A stretch of DNA of 6,533 bases, from NCBI GenBank assembly GCA_947490035.1, contig CANLGS010000249.1:1-6533 (forward strand), written 5' to 3'. The notes beneath the pieces were generated by a model. The model searched no databases. It was given only the letters and a program-made list of their open reading frames with translations, and was not told where the DNA came from. A program made the position numbers and the translations under genes. This DNA is from Gemmataceae bacterium (GTDB lineage Bacteria; Planctomycetota; Planctomycetia; Gemmatales; Gemmataceae). Of this stretch, positions 1-6,081 are shown piece by piece (position 1 is the first letter of the stretch; every line of letters begins with the position of its first letter).

Positions 1-600
1 CTTCAGAATACCATCGATGCCCGCAGTCGCGAGCGTTTTGCCGTCCGGGGCAAAGGTGACGCACGTGACCGCTGCATCGTGCTTCAGAACCGCGCGCGCC
101 TGCCCCTTGGATACGTCCCACAGTCGAACCGTGCGGTCGACTGAGGCCGAGGCGAGCGTTTTCCCGTCCGGACTGCTCGCGAGCGCCCAGACGTATCCGT
201 CGTGGCCGATGAGGTCCTTCGGAACCGGGTTCCCGTCGCCGGACAGATCCCAGAACTTGATCGCTGTTGGGTGTTTTCCGACGAGTGCGTTTCCGGTCGG
301 TCCCGCCGCGACCCACGTCGCGAGCGGGGCCAGGGCCAGGGACTGGAGCCCCACCCCGGCCTTGAGGACGACCCGCGCGGTACCCTTCTCCAGGTCCCAC
401 AACCGAACGGTGCCGTCCGCACTCGCGGAGGCGATTGCGTCCGTTTGCGCGGCGAACGCGACGGCGTTTACGGCCCCCGTGTGCCCGGTGAGTTGCTGCC
501 GCTCGCGGCCCGTTTCTGCGTCGAGCAGGCGTATCGCCGGATTTTCGCCCTGGTCGCCGAGCGCCACCGTCTTCCCGTCGCGGGAGACGGTCAGCGCCCC
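1..600 (-). repeat. WD40 repeat array of the kinase
   Basis: Residues 502-701 of the kinase form about five WD40 units. Typical ends are VRLWD (566-570), IKFWD (about 616-620) and VRLWD (about 659-663), and typical turns are SPDGKTLAS and APDGKTLAT. The first unit (502-532) has LLD in place of WD. The third (582-622) lacks the usual GH and DGK signatures and carries an insertion. At DNA level, 29-48 and 152-171 are near-identical 20-mers (one mismatch) 123 bp apart, one 41-residue repeat period, which points to fairly recent or conserved repeat duplication. The last unit runs off the window, so the propeller is probably completed outside it. Confidence 0.85.
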
Positions 601-2103
601 CGCCCCCGGTTGTTTGGTTAGTGTGAGGTACTCCAGGTTGCAGGAGCGGTTCAGGACGCGCCACGTCACGTCGCGGAGGTGATCCGGGAAAAAGGATTTG
701 TCGGCGAGCATTTTCGCAGCCCGGTTGAGGTCACTCGACCGGACCTCGTTCGTGATGCGAATCTGAGAGAAGTACCGTGCGTTCGCGTCGCGGGTGTCCT
801 TCGCACTCTTCGCCAGATCGCTCGCGTTCTTGTCGACCACGACATGGAGTCTTTTATCATCGGCTTCTTTCTTTTCTATCTCGGCTTTTTCTCGGCGCGC
901 TATTTCCTCCGCTTTTTCGCGGTCTTTGTCGCCGTTGATTTTCAGGCTGATCAGCAACCCGATGATCGCGATAAAGGCCACCGCGCCGACGACGATCGTG
1001 GCTGTCGCGGCCTTGTTTCGTCGCGCCCATTTGTACCCGCGTTCCAGCGGTCCGGCGGGACGGACGCTGATCGGCTCGCCGCGCTCGTAGCGGTCGAGGT
1101 CGTCGGCTAACTCCTTCGCGGTTGGGTATCGCTCGTGTGGCACCTTGGCGAGACACTTCAGACAAATCAGTTCCAGGTCGCGCGGCACCGATGCGACCGC
1201 CTTGCGCGGCGGGGTCGGGTTGGCGCGCTCGGCCTTCGCCATGACCTCCTGTACCGTGCCCGTGAACGGGCGCGTGCCGGTCAGCGCTTCGTACAGCATG
1301 ACGCCCAGCGCCCACACGTCGGCCTGGGCTCCGGCGGATTTGGCGTCGCGGCCCTGCTCCGGGGCCATGTACGCGGGCGTGCCCATACCGGCGCCCTGGC
1401 GCGTCACGTCCGCCCCCGCACCGCGCTTCGCCAGTCCGAAGTCCGCGACCTTCGGAACGCCAGCCTCGTCGAGGAACACGTTGCCGGGCTTCAAATCGCG
1501 GTGAACGATTCCCATCGCGTGCGCCGCGGCCACTCCCCGCGCCACCTGTGCCAGTAGCGCCGCCGACGCGCGCGCGTTCTTCATCGCCTTGTGGCCCTTG
1601 GGAAGGAGCTTACTGAGAGTGCCACCGGGGCAGAACTCCAGGGCCATGAACGGGCGACCGTTGGCGTCGCCGTAGTCGTACACCTGCACCACGTTCTTGT
1701 GCTTCACCGCCGCGATCGCTTCGGCTTCGGCCAAGAATCGGATCAGTTCGCCTCGCCCGGTACGCTCGCCGCCGAGCATCATCTTGATGGCCACGACGCG
1801 GTTCAGTTTGAGGTGGCGTGCTTTGTACACGACACCCATTCCGCCGCTCCCCAGCTCGCTCAGGAGAACGTAACCGGGCACCATGTGCGCGGCGCTCGTC
1901 TTCACGTGTTCTTCGAGTAGGACCACGTCCGACGGCGTGCGCACGACAGTTCCCAAGCCCGCAGGAGGCTCCGCTGGTGTGTGATCGGCCGTGCGGTCCG
2001 GGCCGGTCGAGCTTTCCTCACTGGTGTGCGGTGTTGTGTTGTCGGCGGGTTGTCCTGCGGACGGCGTGTGCGGAACCGTCGTGTGTGGTCCGTTTTCGTT
2101 CAT
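1..2103 (-). CDS. Membrane-anchored Ser/Thr protein kinase with WD40 repeats (C-terminus beyond the window)
   Basis: Hanks-type kinase that would phosphorylate Ser/Thr on unknown targets. The frame reads without a stop from the ATG at 2101-2103 to base 1, giving 701 residues; the rest lies outside the window. Residues 1-65 are a Pro/Thr/Glu-rich, probably disordered leader. The kinase domain spans about 76-340: glycine loop GSGGMGVV (85-92), VAIK lysine K107, probable alpha-C glutamate E126, catalytic HRDLKPGN (201-208), DFG (221-223) and APE (247-249). All key residues are present, so it should be active. T234 and T242 in the activation loop are candidate autophosphorylation sites. One membrane segment (about 365-387) is followed by a Lys/Glu-rich coiled-coil-like stretch (388-418) and WD40 repeats from about 502. 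Kinase inside and propeller outside is the usual topology for such proteins (inference). The start is supported by AGGA seven bases upstream (complement of 2111-2114) and a promoter further up. The family call is secure; the target is unknown. Confidence 0.95.
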   Translation of the reverse strand, partial: MNENGPHTTVPHTPSAGQPADNTTPHTSEESSTGPDRTADHTPAEPPAGLGTVVRTPSDVVLLEEHVKTSAAHMVPGYVLLSELGSGGMGVVYKARHLKLNRVVAIKMMLGGERTGRGELIRFLAEAEAIAAVKHKNVVQVYDYGDANGRPFMALEFCPGGTLSKLLPKGHKAMKNARASAALLAQVARGVAAAHAMGIVHRDLKPGNVFLDEAGVPKVADFGLAKRGAGADVTRQGAGMGTPAYMAPEQGRDAKSAGAQADVWALGVMLYEALTGTRPFTGTVQEVMAKAERANPTPPRKAVASVPRDLELICLKCLAKVPHERYPTAKELADDLDRYERGEPISVRPAGPLERGYKWARRNKAATATIVVGAVAFIAIIGLLISLKINGDKDREKAEEIARREKAEIEKKEADDKRLHVVVDKNASDLAKSAKDTRDANARYFSQIRITNEVRSSDLNRAAKMLADKSFFPDHLRDVTWRVLNRSCNLEYLTLTKQPGAGALTVSRDGKTVALGDQGENPAIRLLDAETGRERQQLTGHTGAVNAVAFAAQTDAIASASADGTVRLWDLEKGTARVVLKAGVGLQSLALAPLATWVAAGPTGNALVGKHPTAIKFWDLSGDGNPVPKDLIGHDGYVWALASSPDGKTLASASVDRTVRLWDVSKGQARAVLKHDAAVTCVTFAPDGKTLATAGIDGILK

Positions 2104-2128
2104 GGGTGCGTCCTGAGTATTCAAGCGG

Positions 2129-2156
2129 AGTATACCGCGCCCGCGTGACCTCTCAA
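2129..2156 (-). promoter_or_regulatory. Predicted sigma-70-like promoter of the kinase gene
   Basis: On the minus strand, TTGAGA (complement of 2151-2156; 5 of 6 match to TTGACA) and TATACT (complement of 2129-2134; 5 of 6 match to TATAAT) are separated by 16 bp. Transcription would start near 2122 and give a leader of about 19 nt containing AGGA seven bases before the ATG. Directly upstream of the -35 the minus strand is A/T-rich (2157-2170), a possible UP element. This is a motif match only. Confidence 0.5.
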
Positions 2157-2165
2157 TGTAATTAT

Positions 2166-2180
2166 TCATTCGTCGAATGA
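2166..2180. promoter_or_regulatory. 15-bp palindrome, candidate operator
   Basis: TCATTCG-T-CGAATGA is a perfect inverted repeat with 7-bp arms and a 1-bp centre. Its centre (2173) is about 51 bp upstream of the predicted kinase transcription start, and it ends 4 bp before the GTG start proposed for the FG-GAP gene. It could serve either gene as a protein-binding site. I do not recognise the motif as that of a known regulator. Its 1-bp centre rules out a normal RNA hairpin with full arms. Confidence 0.35.
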
Positions 2181-2184
2181 GCGT

Positions 2185-4875
2185 GTGGAGTCCATCTTCG
2201 GGGAGTCGCGGACGCGAGAGGCGCTCCGCGGCAAGCTGCGGATACCCAAGACGCGACAGACCCGATCTCATCCGGCGACCAACCCGGATCGTCCGCATGA
2301 TGCCGCCGAAGCGATCGGTACGTTCCGGGACTTCCTTGCCCAAGCCGTTGGCGAGCGTGACGCAGACGAAACCGCGATCCCTGCCAGGCCGGCCTATCTG
2401 ATTTCCGCCGGCGGGGAGGACACGCACGACGCCCACGATGTCTTGGGGCTGCTCTCCCTCTCGCTGCCGCTTTTCCGGGTGTTCGCCGCCGAATCCGCGG
2501 TGATCGGCCGAGACGACCTGGTCGTGGTCAACCGCGGCGCCCACAGTTTCACCGTTCTCACCAACGACGGTCGCGGCGGGTTCGCGGACCCGCGGCAGGC
2601 GCTGACAACGTCCACCAGTTCCAGCCGCGACATCAACGATCAACCCGGACCGGTGGTGACCGCGAACTTCCACGGCACCGACGGGCTGGACTCGCGCCGC
2701 ACCGCCACGGCGGACCTCGCGATCCTCATGGAAGGCCGGGACGAGGTCTGGATTTACACCAACGACGGCACCGGCCGTTTCACGTTGGGCCAGCAAATGA
2801 CGGTCGGCAGCCAGTCAACGGGCCTGTTACTGATCCCCGGCAGCCGGCCGGGGCTGTTCGACCTGCTCGTCGGGAACGCGTTCGGCGACGTGCTGCGCCT
2901 GGTCGGGAACGGCGACGGCACCTTCACGCCGCCGGCGCCGCTGACCGGTGACGCCGTCCCACTCGACGTTCTGCAAAACCAGGGCACCTCCGTCGTACTG
3001 GTGGCGAATCAAAGGACGAACACCGTCACCGTCCAGATGCCCGCCGCGACCGGGGTGCGCGTGGCCCCGAACGTCACGGTCGCCACGTCCGCGCCCGTCG
3101 CGACGGTGCCCGCCAGTCCCGACGAGTTGGCGCCGGGCGCCGTGTATTGGATTCAACTGGAAGGCGCCGCCGGGTTGTACGACGCGGTCGTTGTCGCCAG
3201 CGGAAGCAACAGTGTCATCGTCTACCGGACGCTGGCCGTGAACCCGCGGACGGGCGAACCGACGTTCGCCGCGCCCGTGTCGTATTCGGTCGGCACCGAT
3301 CCGGTGTCCCTGACGACCGGGTATTTTAACGGCAGCCCCATCCCGTCCCTGTTGGTCGTCAACAAGGGGTCCAACGACATCTCCGTGATCTTCGGCGGTG
3401 TCGTCAACGGCGCGTGGGTCGGCCGCGCGGGGCCGCGGCTCGGTTCGGGCGGGACCGGCCCCATCTCCGCCGTACTGGAACCGGTGAACGGCGGCAGTGT
3501 GCCCGCGCTGGTCGTGACCAACGCCGGGAGCGGCACGATCACCGCGCTCCCCGGCATCGGCCGGGGCGGTGTGGGCACGGGCTTCTTCAAGGACAACGGG
3601 CCGATCACCCTGACCGTTCCCGCCACCCCGATCGGCCCCCTCACCCGCGACTACCTGCCGACCGCGCAAGGCATCTACCGGTTCGATCCGACCGCTCTGA
3701 GCGTGACTCAGGTCTACGCATCCACCACGCTCGCCGCCATCAGCGTGGCACAGAACGGGCAGGTGGTCGCCGGGTTCGCGGGCGGCTCGCTCGGTCTGCT
3801 CCAGCCAACCGTCGGCGGGAGTCTGGCCGTGACCCAGGTCTTCAGTGACGCGCGCCTCACGACCCTCAGCGGGTTGCAGGTCGTCATCACCGCCGGCGGC
3901 GTGATGGAGATCTTCGCGAGCGGCACGGTGACGAGCGACACCGTCTTCGCGTTCACCATCGCCGCGGGGACGGGCGTCACCGGCTTTTCGTTCCCCACCG
4001 ACTTTCCGTTCCCGACCAACCCGGGGACGGGCGACACCGGCTTCACGATCCCCAGCGACGCCGGGACAGGTGACAACCCGTTTGCCTTCACCATCCAACA
4101 GGGGGTCGCGACGCCGGTCGATCCCACCCCGTTCGCGCCGTCAGCACAGACGATCGACCTCCAGTCGGTGGGAACGTCCGGGACATTCTTCGCGGCCGTC
4201 CTTTCAAGTTCGGGAAGCGCTGACCAGAGCGACCTCGGCCGGGTGGATTCCGACCCCACCGGTTCCTCAACGAACGGTCTCGCCCAGGACATCCTCGCCG
4301 CTTTGTCAACTGCGCTGTTCGCAGGCGGAACTGTGAGTGAGGACGACGCGGACGCCGGCGACCCGGAAACCCCCGTGACAGGTCCGATGCCGCTGAACGA
4401 CTTCATCACGGGAATCGAAGACGCTCTGGACGCCCTCCGCAAGCAGATCCGCGAGCGGGAGGGAGTGGAAGATGTGGTCGAGCCGCCCGCCCCGGAAATG
4501 GACTCGGCGGCGCAGATTCCGGACACGACACCGATTGCGCTTTCGCGGGCACCGACCGACGACACGGCTCACAACGGCGACCAGAAACTTGCGCCCGCGT
4601 CCGACGAGGAACCGGATGCGCCGCTCGCTCGCGGTTCGGACGCCATTCCGGAAGAGCGCGCCACGTTCCCGGTGTCACGCGAGCAATCGCCGGCGCCGGT
4701 CGAAGCGGTGAACCCGCAACCGATCGCCGAGGAGACGGACCAGTGGCTCTGGTTGCTGCTGCTTCTGAGTGGCGTCTGGTTGTGGCTGGACGAACGACCG
4801 GAGGGCCGCTCGTCACCGCGACGGCCGGTCGAAGTCTACAACGGTTCGGGGTCGCCGATGGACACGGTGCGCTGA
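2185..4875 (+). CDS. Large FG-GAP/VCBS-repeat protein with C-terminal membrane anchor
   Basis: Probable surface or envelope protein; no enzymatic motif seen. With the GTG at 2185 it has 896 residues. Order: N-terminal region 1-86 without recognisable domain; hydrophobic stretch 87-102 (LGLLSLSLPLFRVFAA); about seven FG-GAP-like units (110-470); a second beta-rich, Val/Ala/Gly-rich part (480-585); short Gly-Thr-Gly/Phe-Pro repeats (595-637); a Ser/Thr- and then Asp/Glu/Pro-rich stalk (about 670-850); a Trp/Leu hydrophobic segment (854-868); and a tail with R871, R875, R879 and R880. The start is uncertain. The frame is open back to 2149, GTG 2185 is the first ordinary start, no good Shine-Dalgarno is visible, and no standard signal peptide is present. 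A TTG at 2443 would instead place the hydrophobic stretch at the very N-terminus. The ATG at 2177 is in another frame. The 3' end overlaps the convergent downstream gene by 40 bp. The repeat family is fairly certain; the role is unknown. Confidence 0.85.
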   Translation: MESIFGESRTREALRGKLRIPKTRQTRSHPATNPDRPHDAAEAIGTFRDFLAQAVGERDADETAIPARPAYLISAGGEDTHDAHDVLGLLSLSLPLFRVFAAESAVIGRDDLVVVNRGAHSFTVLTNDGRGGFADPRQALTTSTSSSRDINDQPGPVVTANFHGTDGLDSRRTATADLAILMEGRDEVWIYTNDGTGRFTLGQQMTVGSQSTGLLLIPGSRPGLFDLLVGNAFGDVLRLVGNGDGTFTPPAPLTGDAVPLDVLQNQGTSVVLVANQRTNTVTVQMPAATGVRVAPNVTVATSAPVATVPASPDELAPGAVYWIQLEGAAGLYDAVVVASGSNSVIVYRTLAVNPRTGEPTFAAPVSYSVGTDPVSLTTGYFNGSPIPSLLVVNKGSNDISVIFGGVVNGAWVGRAGPRLGSGGTGPISAVLEPVNGGSVPALVVTNAGSGTITALPGIGRGGVGTGFFKDNGPITLTVPATPIGPLTRDYLPTAQGIYRFDPTALSVTQVYASTTLAAISVAQNGQVVAGFAGGSLGLLQPTVGGSLAVTQVFSDARLTTLSGLQVVITAGGVMEIFASGTVTSDTVFAFTIAAGTGVTGFSFPTDFPFPTNPGTGDTGFTIPSDAGTGDNPFAFTIQQGVATPVDPTPFAPSAQTIDLQSVGTSGTFFAAVLSSSGSADQSDLGRVDSDPTGSSTNGLAQDILAALSTALFAGGTVSEDDADAGDPETPVTGPMPLNDFITGIEDALDALRKQIREREGVEDVVEPPAPEMDSAAQIPDTTPIALSRAPTDDTAHNGDQKLAPASDEEPDAPLARGSDAIPEERATFPVSREQSPAPVEAVNPQPIAEETDQWLWLLLLLSGVWLWLDERPEGRSSPRRPVEVYNGSGSPMDTVR
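2512..3594 (+). repeat. FG-GAP-like repeats, about seven units
   Basis: In residues 110-470 of the large protein the pattern [D/P]-x-[hydrophobic]3-[N/S]-x-G-x-(N/D)-x-[hydrophobic]3 recurs, often followed by NDGxGxF. Unit cores are at about 110-133 (DLVVVN, TNDGRGGF), 177-199 (DLAILM, TNDGTGRF), 225-247 (DLLVGN, GNGDGTF), 268-284 (VVLVAN), 332-361 (DAVVVASGSN), 387-403 (SLLVVNKGSN) and 440-466 (ALVVTNAGSG). In this family the Asp/Asn-Gly turns often bind calcium and the units form propeller blades. Seven units would suit one closed seven-bladed propeller, but this is inferred from spacing by eye. Confidence 0.65.
3967..4095 (+). repeat. Gly-Thr-Gly / Phe-Pro imperfect tandem repeats
   Basis: Residues 595-637 of the FG-GAP protein hold related short units: GTGVTGFSFPTDFPFPTNP, then GTGDTGFTIPSDA, then GTGDNPFAFTI. 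The DNA repeats too, for example around 3981-4003 and 4038-4060. The segment separates the beta-rich region from the Ser/Thr and acidic stalk and is probably a flexible linker. No known motif is recognised. Confidence 0.55.
4741..4788 (+). other. C-terminal hydrophobic anchor of the FG-GAP protein
   Basis: Codons 853-868 encode QWLWLLLLLSGVWLWL, a Trp/Leu-rich membrane-spanning stretch of about 15 residues. It follows a long acidic linker and is followed by arginines at 871, 875, 879 and 880. The positive tail predicts that it stays cytoplasmic and the repeats face outward. The layout resembles C-terminal sorting signals, but no LPxTG or PEP motif precedes it and the 28-residue tail is longer than usual for those, so a plain membrane anchor is the safer call. 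Confidence 0.65.
4836..4875. other. Convergent 40-bp antisense overlap of two genes
   Basis: The last 13 codons and stop (TGA 4873-4875) of the FG-GAP gene lie opposite the last codons and stop (TAG, complement of 4836-4838) of the TIGR03032 gene. The two mRNAs would therefore be complementary at their 3' ends, and no space remains for a separate terminator for either gene. Both frames are supported upstream by recognisable domains, but the final residues of each are not conserved motifs. Confidence 0.8.
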
Positions 4876-5915
4876 ACGTCATCGGCTTTGAAGCCGAACA
4901 GCGCGGGGCGCACGACTCCCGGCAACACGGCGACATCGTAGAGTTCGCGCACGAGGCCTTCTATCCGGACCCAGTGGGCGGTGTCTCCGGTCCGCAGGTC
5001 GATCACGTGAAGCCCGCACCGCGGTTCGGCCCCGCGGTTCCGCAACTCTTGTTCGAGGGCCAAGCCGCCGAAGGTCTTGTCGTGCCGGGGGCACGACAGG
5101 CCCACCACCGCGTAGTCGCCACTGAACGCAAGACCCCGGAGGTAGCCGGTGCAGAACGCCAGAGGCTGAAAGGTTCCGCTGGTTGTGTCGATGCTACCGA
5201 ACTGGCCCGTGCCGGAATCGTGCAGCCACAACCGTCCGCGGTAAATACGCGGCGAGTGCGGCATGGAAAGCCCCGAGGCCACGACACGACCGTCCGGCAG
5301 TTCCATCACGAGGCCGCCGTCGCGACGGCGGTCGCGCCAGCCGTCGGCGACATCGCTGGCGCCGACCGCCGTCACGTAGCGCGGTCGTCCACCTTCCGCC
5401 GCAAGCCCGTTCAAATGGCACCGATCCTCGGCCGCCAACTTACTCACAAACGGAGGGCGCCAGAGGGGCTTGAAACTGTATCGCTCGTCCAGGGCGGCGA
5501 GACAGTTGAACTTGGTGGCGACGAAGACGACTCGACCGCTTTCGTCCACGGTCACGTCGTGTACGTCGAGATCGCCCGTGGTGTGCCCGGTCTTCGGGAC
5601 GAACAGCCGGTCACAGCCCTGATAGATTTCACCGGGGCGAAGGACGTTCTCGAATCGCCACAGTTGGTAGAGCGAACTCAACCACATGGTTTGGTCGCTG
5701 GCCCAAAGACCCATGCCGCGGTCGAACGTCCGTTCGACGACGGTGAGTTGACCATTCGGAAGGCGCCCGAGCAAGATGAGCTTGCCGGTCTGGTAGGCCG
5801 TGAACGCGAGGCTGATCTGTTGCTCGGCCATCCACGCGGCGAAATGGCGGGAACTGGTGACTTCGAGCCAGGGTTCGGGAGTGGCGGAAGAGAGGCTCTC
5901 GGAGGTCTTGACCAT
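4836..5915 (-). CDS. TIGR03032 (DUF4915) family protein
   Basis: Conserved protein family of unknown function; here 359 residues, full length by comparison with remembered family members. Recognisable segments in order: SRHFAAWMAEQ (22-32), RTFDRGMGLW (62-71), SSLYQLWRFEN (80-90), TGDLDVHDV (113-121), EDRCHLNGLA (163-172), TAVGASDVADGWRD (182-195), GLSMPHSPR (215-223), LWLHDSGTGQFG (229-240), GYLRGLAF (257-264) and LYDVAVLPGV (325-334). No signal peptide or membrane segment is seen, so it is probably cytoplasmic. The repeated beta-turn pattern suggests a propeller-like fold (inference). The ATG at 5913-5915 is chosen because GAGG lies eight bases upstream; a GTG at 5937-5939 would add eight residues but has no ribosome site. 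The gene is divergent from the aldolase-like gene, and its 3' end overlaps the convergent FG-GAP gene by 40 bp. Confidence 0.9.
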   Translation of the reverse strand: MVKTSESLSSATPEPWLEVTSSRHFAAWMAEQQISLAFTAYQTGKLILLGRLPNGQLTVVERTFDRGMGLWASDQTMWLSSLYQLWRFENVLRPGEIYQGCDRLFVPKTGHTTGDLDVHDVTVDESGRVVFVATKFNCLAALDERYSFKPLWRPPFVSKLAAEDRCHLNGLAAEGGRPRYVTAVGASDVADGWRDRRRDGGLVMELPDGRVVASGLSMPHSPRIYRGRLWLHDSGTGQFGSIDTTSGTFQPLAFCTGYLRGLAFSGDYAVVGLSCPRHDKTFGGLALEQELRNRGAEPRCGLHVIDLRTGDTAHWVRIEGLVRELYDVAVLPGVVRPALFGFKADDVQRTVSIGDPEPL

Positions 5916-5923
5916 GGTCCACA

Positions 5924-5927
5924 CCTC
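5924..5927 (-). promoter_or_regulatory. Ribosome binding site of the TIGR03032 gene
   Basis: GAGG on the minus strand, eight bases before the ATG at 5915. It lies downstream of the alternative GTG start at 5939 and so favours the shorter protein. Confidence 0.55.
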
Positions 5928-5952
5928 GGCACCCAACACAGTCTGATTTGTA

Positions 5953-5967
5953 CTTGTAAATTACAAG
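5953..5967. promoter_or_regulatory. 15-bp palindrome, candidate operator between divergent genes
   Basis: CTTGTAA-A-TTACAAG is a perfect inverted repeat with 7-bp arms and a 1-bp centre, strikingly A/T-rich against its GC-rich surroundings. An extra half-site-like TTGTAC adjoins it at 5948-5953. It covers the possible -10 of the TIGR03032 gene (complement of 5958-5963) and is 38 bp from that gene's ATG. The symmetry is that of a dimer-binding operator such as those of TetR or MarR regulators, but no specific regulator is identified and none is encoded here. Confidence 0.5.
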
Positions 5968-5986
5968 CTCGATCCACACCAGACAA
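5958..5986 (-). promoter_or_regulatory. Possible promoter of the TIGR03032 gene
   Basis: On the minus strand TTGTCT (complement of 5981-5986; 4 of 6 match) and TAATTT (complement of 5958-5963; 3 of 6 match) are 17 bp apart. Transcription would start near 5951, about 35 nt before the ATG. The match is weak, but spacing and position are right and the palindrome overlaps the -10. Confidence 0.3.
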
Positions 5987-6072
5987 CCGAGCCGATCACC
6001 ACCAACTTCCCCATGCACGCGCCCACTTCCCGCGTTTCGGAACACCCAACCCATCCCCATCACGCCCGCTTG

Positions 6073-6081
6073 TGGTATCCT
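6073..6081 (+). promoter_or_regulatory. Possible extended -10 for the aldolase-like gene
   Basis: TGGTATCCT reads as TGn followed by a -10-like TATCCT (4 of 6 match). No -35 is visible at the right distance, as extended -10 promoters allow. Transcription would begin near 6088, giving a leader of about 20 nt that contains the GAGG ribosome site. Confidence 0.25.

Noticed and set aside
17..682. Open frame of 221 codons on the plus strand
   Set aside because: It lies opposite the WD40 part of the kinase, whose repeats are clear; the translation is Ser/Arg/Pro-rich without motifs.
2157..2162. TGTAAT as a -10 for the FG-GAP gene
   Set aside because: It matches 5 of 6 bases, but no -35 lies at a usable distance and the same bases form the A/T tract of the kinase promoter.
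2177..2401. Small plus-strand ORF of 74 codons starting with ATG at 2177
   Set aside because: No ribosome site, poor third-position G/C, Arg/Ser/Pro-rich translation, and overlap in another frame with the longer FG-GAP gene.
2827..4098. Long open frame on the minus strand (423 codons) opposite the FG-GAP gene
   Set aside because: It encodes a low-complexity Arg/Gly/Asp/His-rich sequence with no domain, and it mirrors the GC-rich codons of the plus-strand gene, whose repeats are recognisable. It is an antisense artefact of high GC.
3714..4565. Open frame of 283 codons on the minus strand
   Set aside because: Ser/Val/Pro-rich translation with no recognisable domain, fully inside the FG-GAP gene and opposite to it.
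4741..4875. PEP-CTERM or LPxTG sorting signal on the FG-GAP protein
   Set aside because: Neither motif precedes the hydrophobic segment, and the tail after it is too long for a standard signal.
4882..4897. Inverted repeat TCGGCTT-TG-AAGCCGA just after the FG-GAP stop, possible terminator
   Set aside because: The loop is too short for the full arms, no T-run follows, and the bases encode FGFKAD, part of a conserved-looking stretch of the TIGR03032 protein. Probably a coding coincidence.
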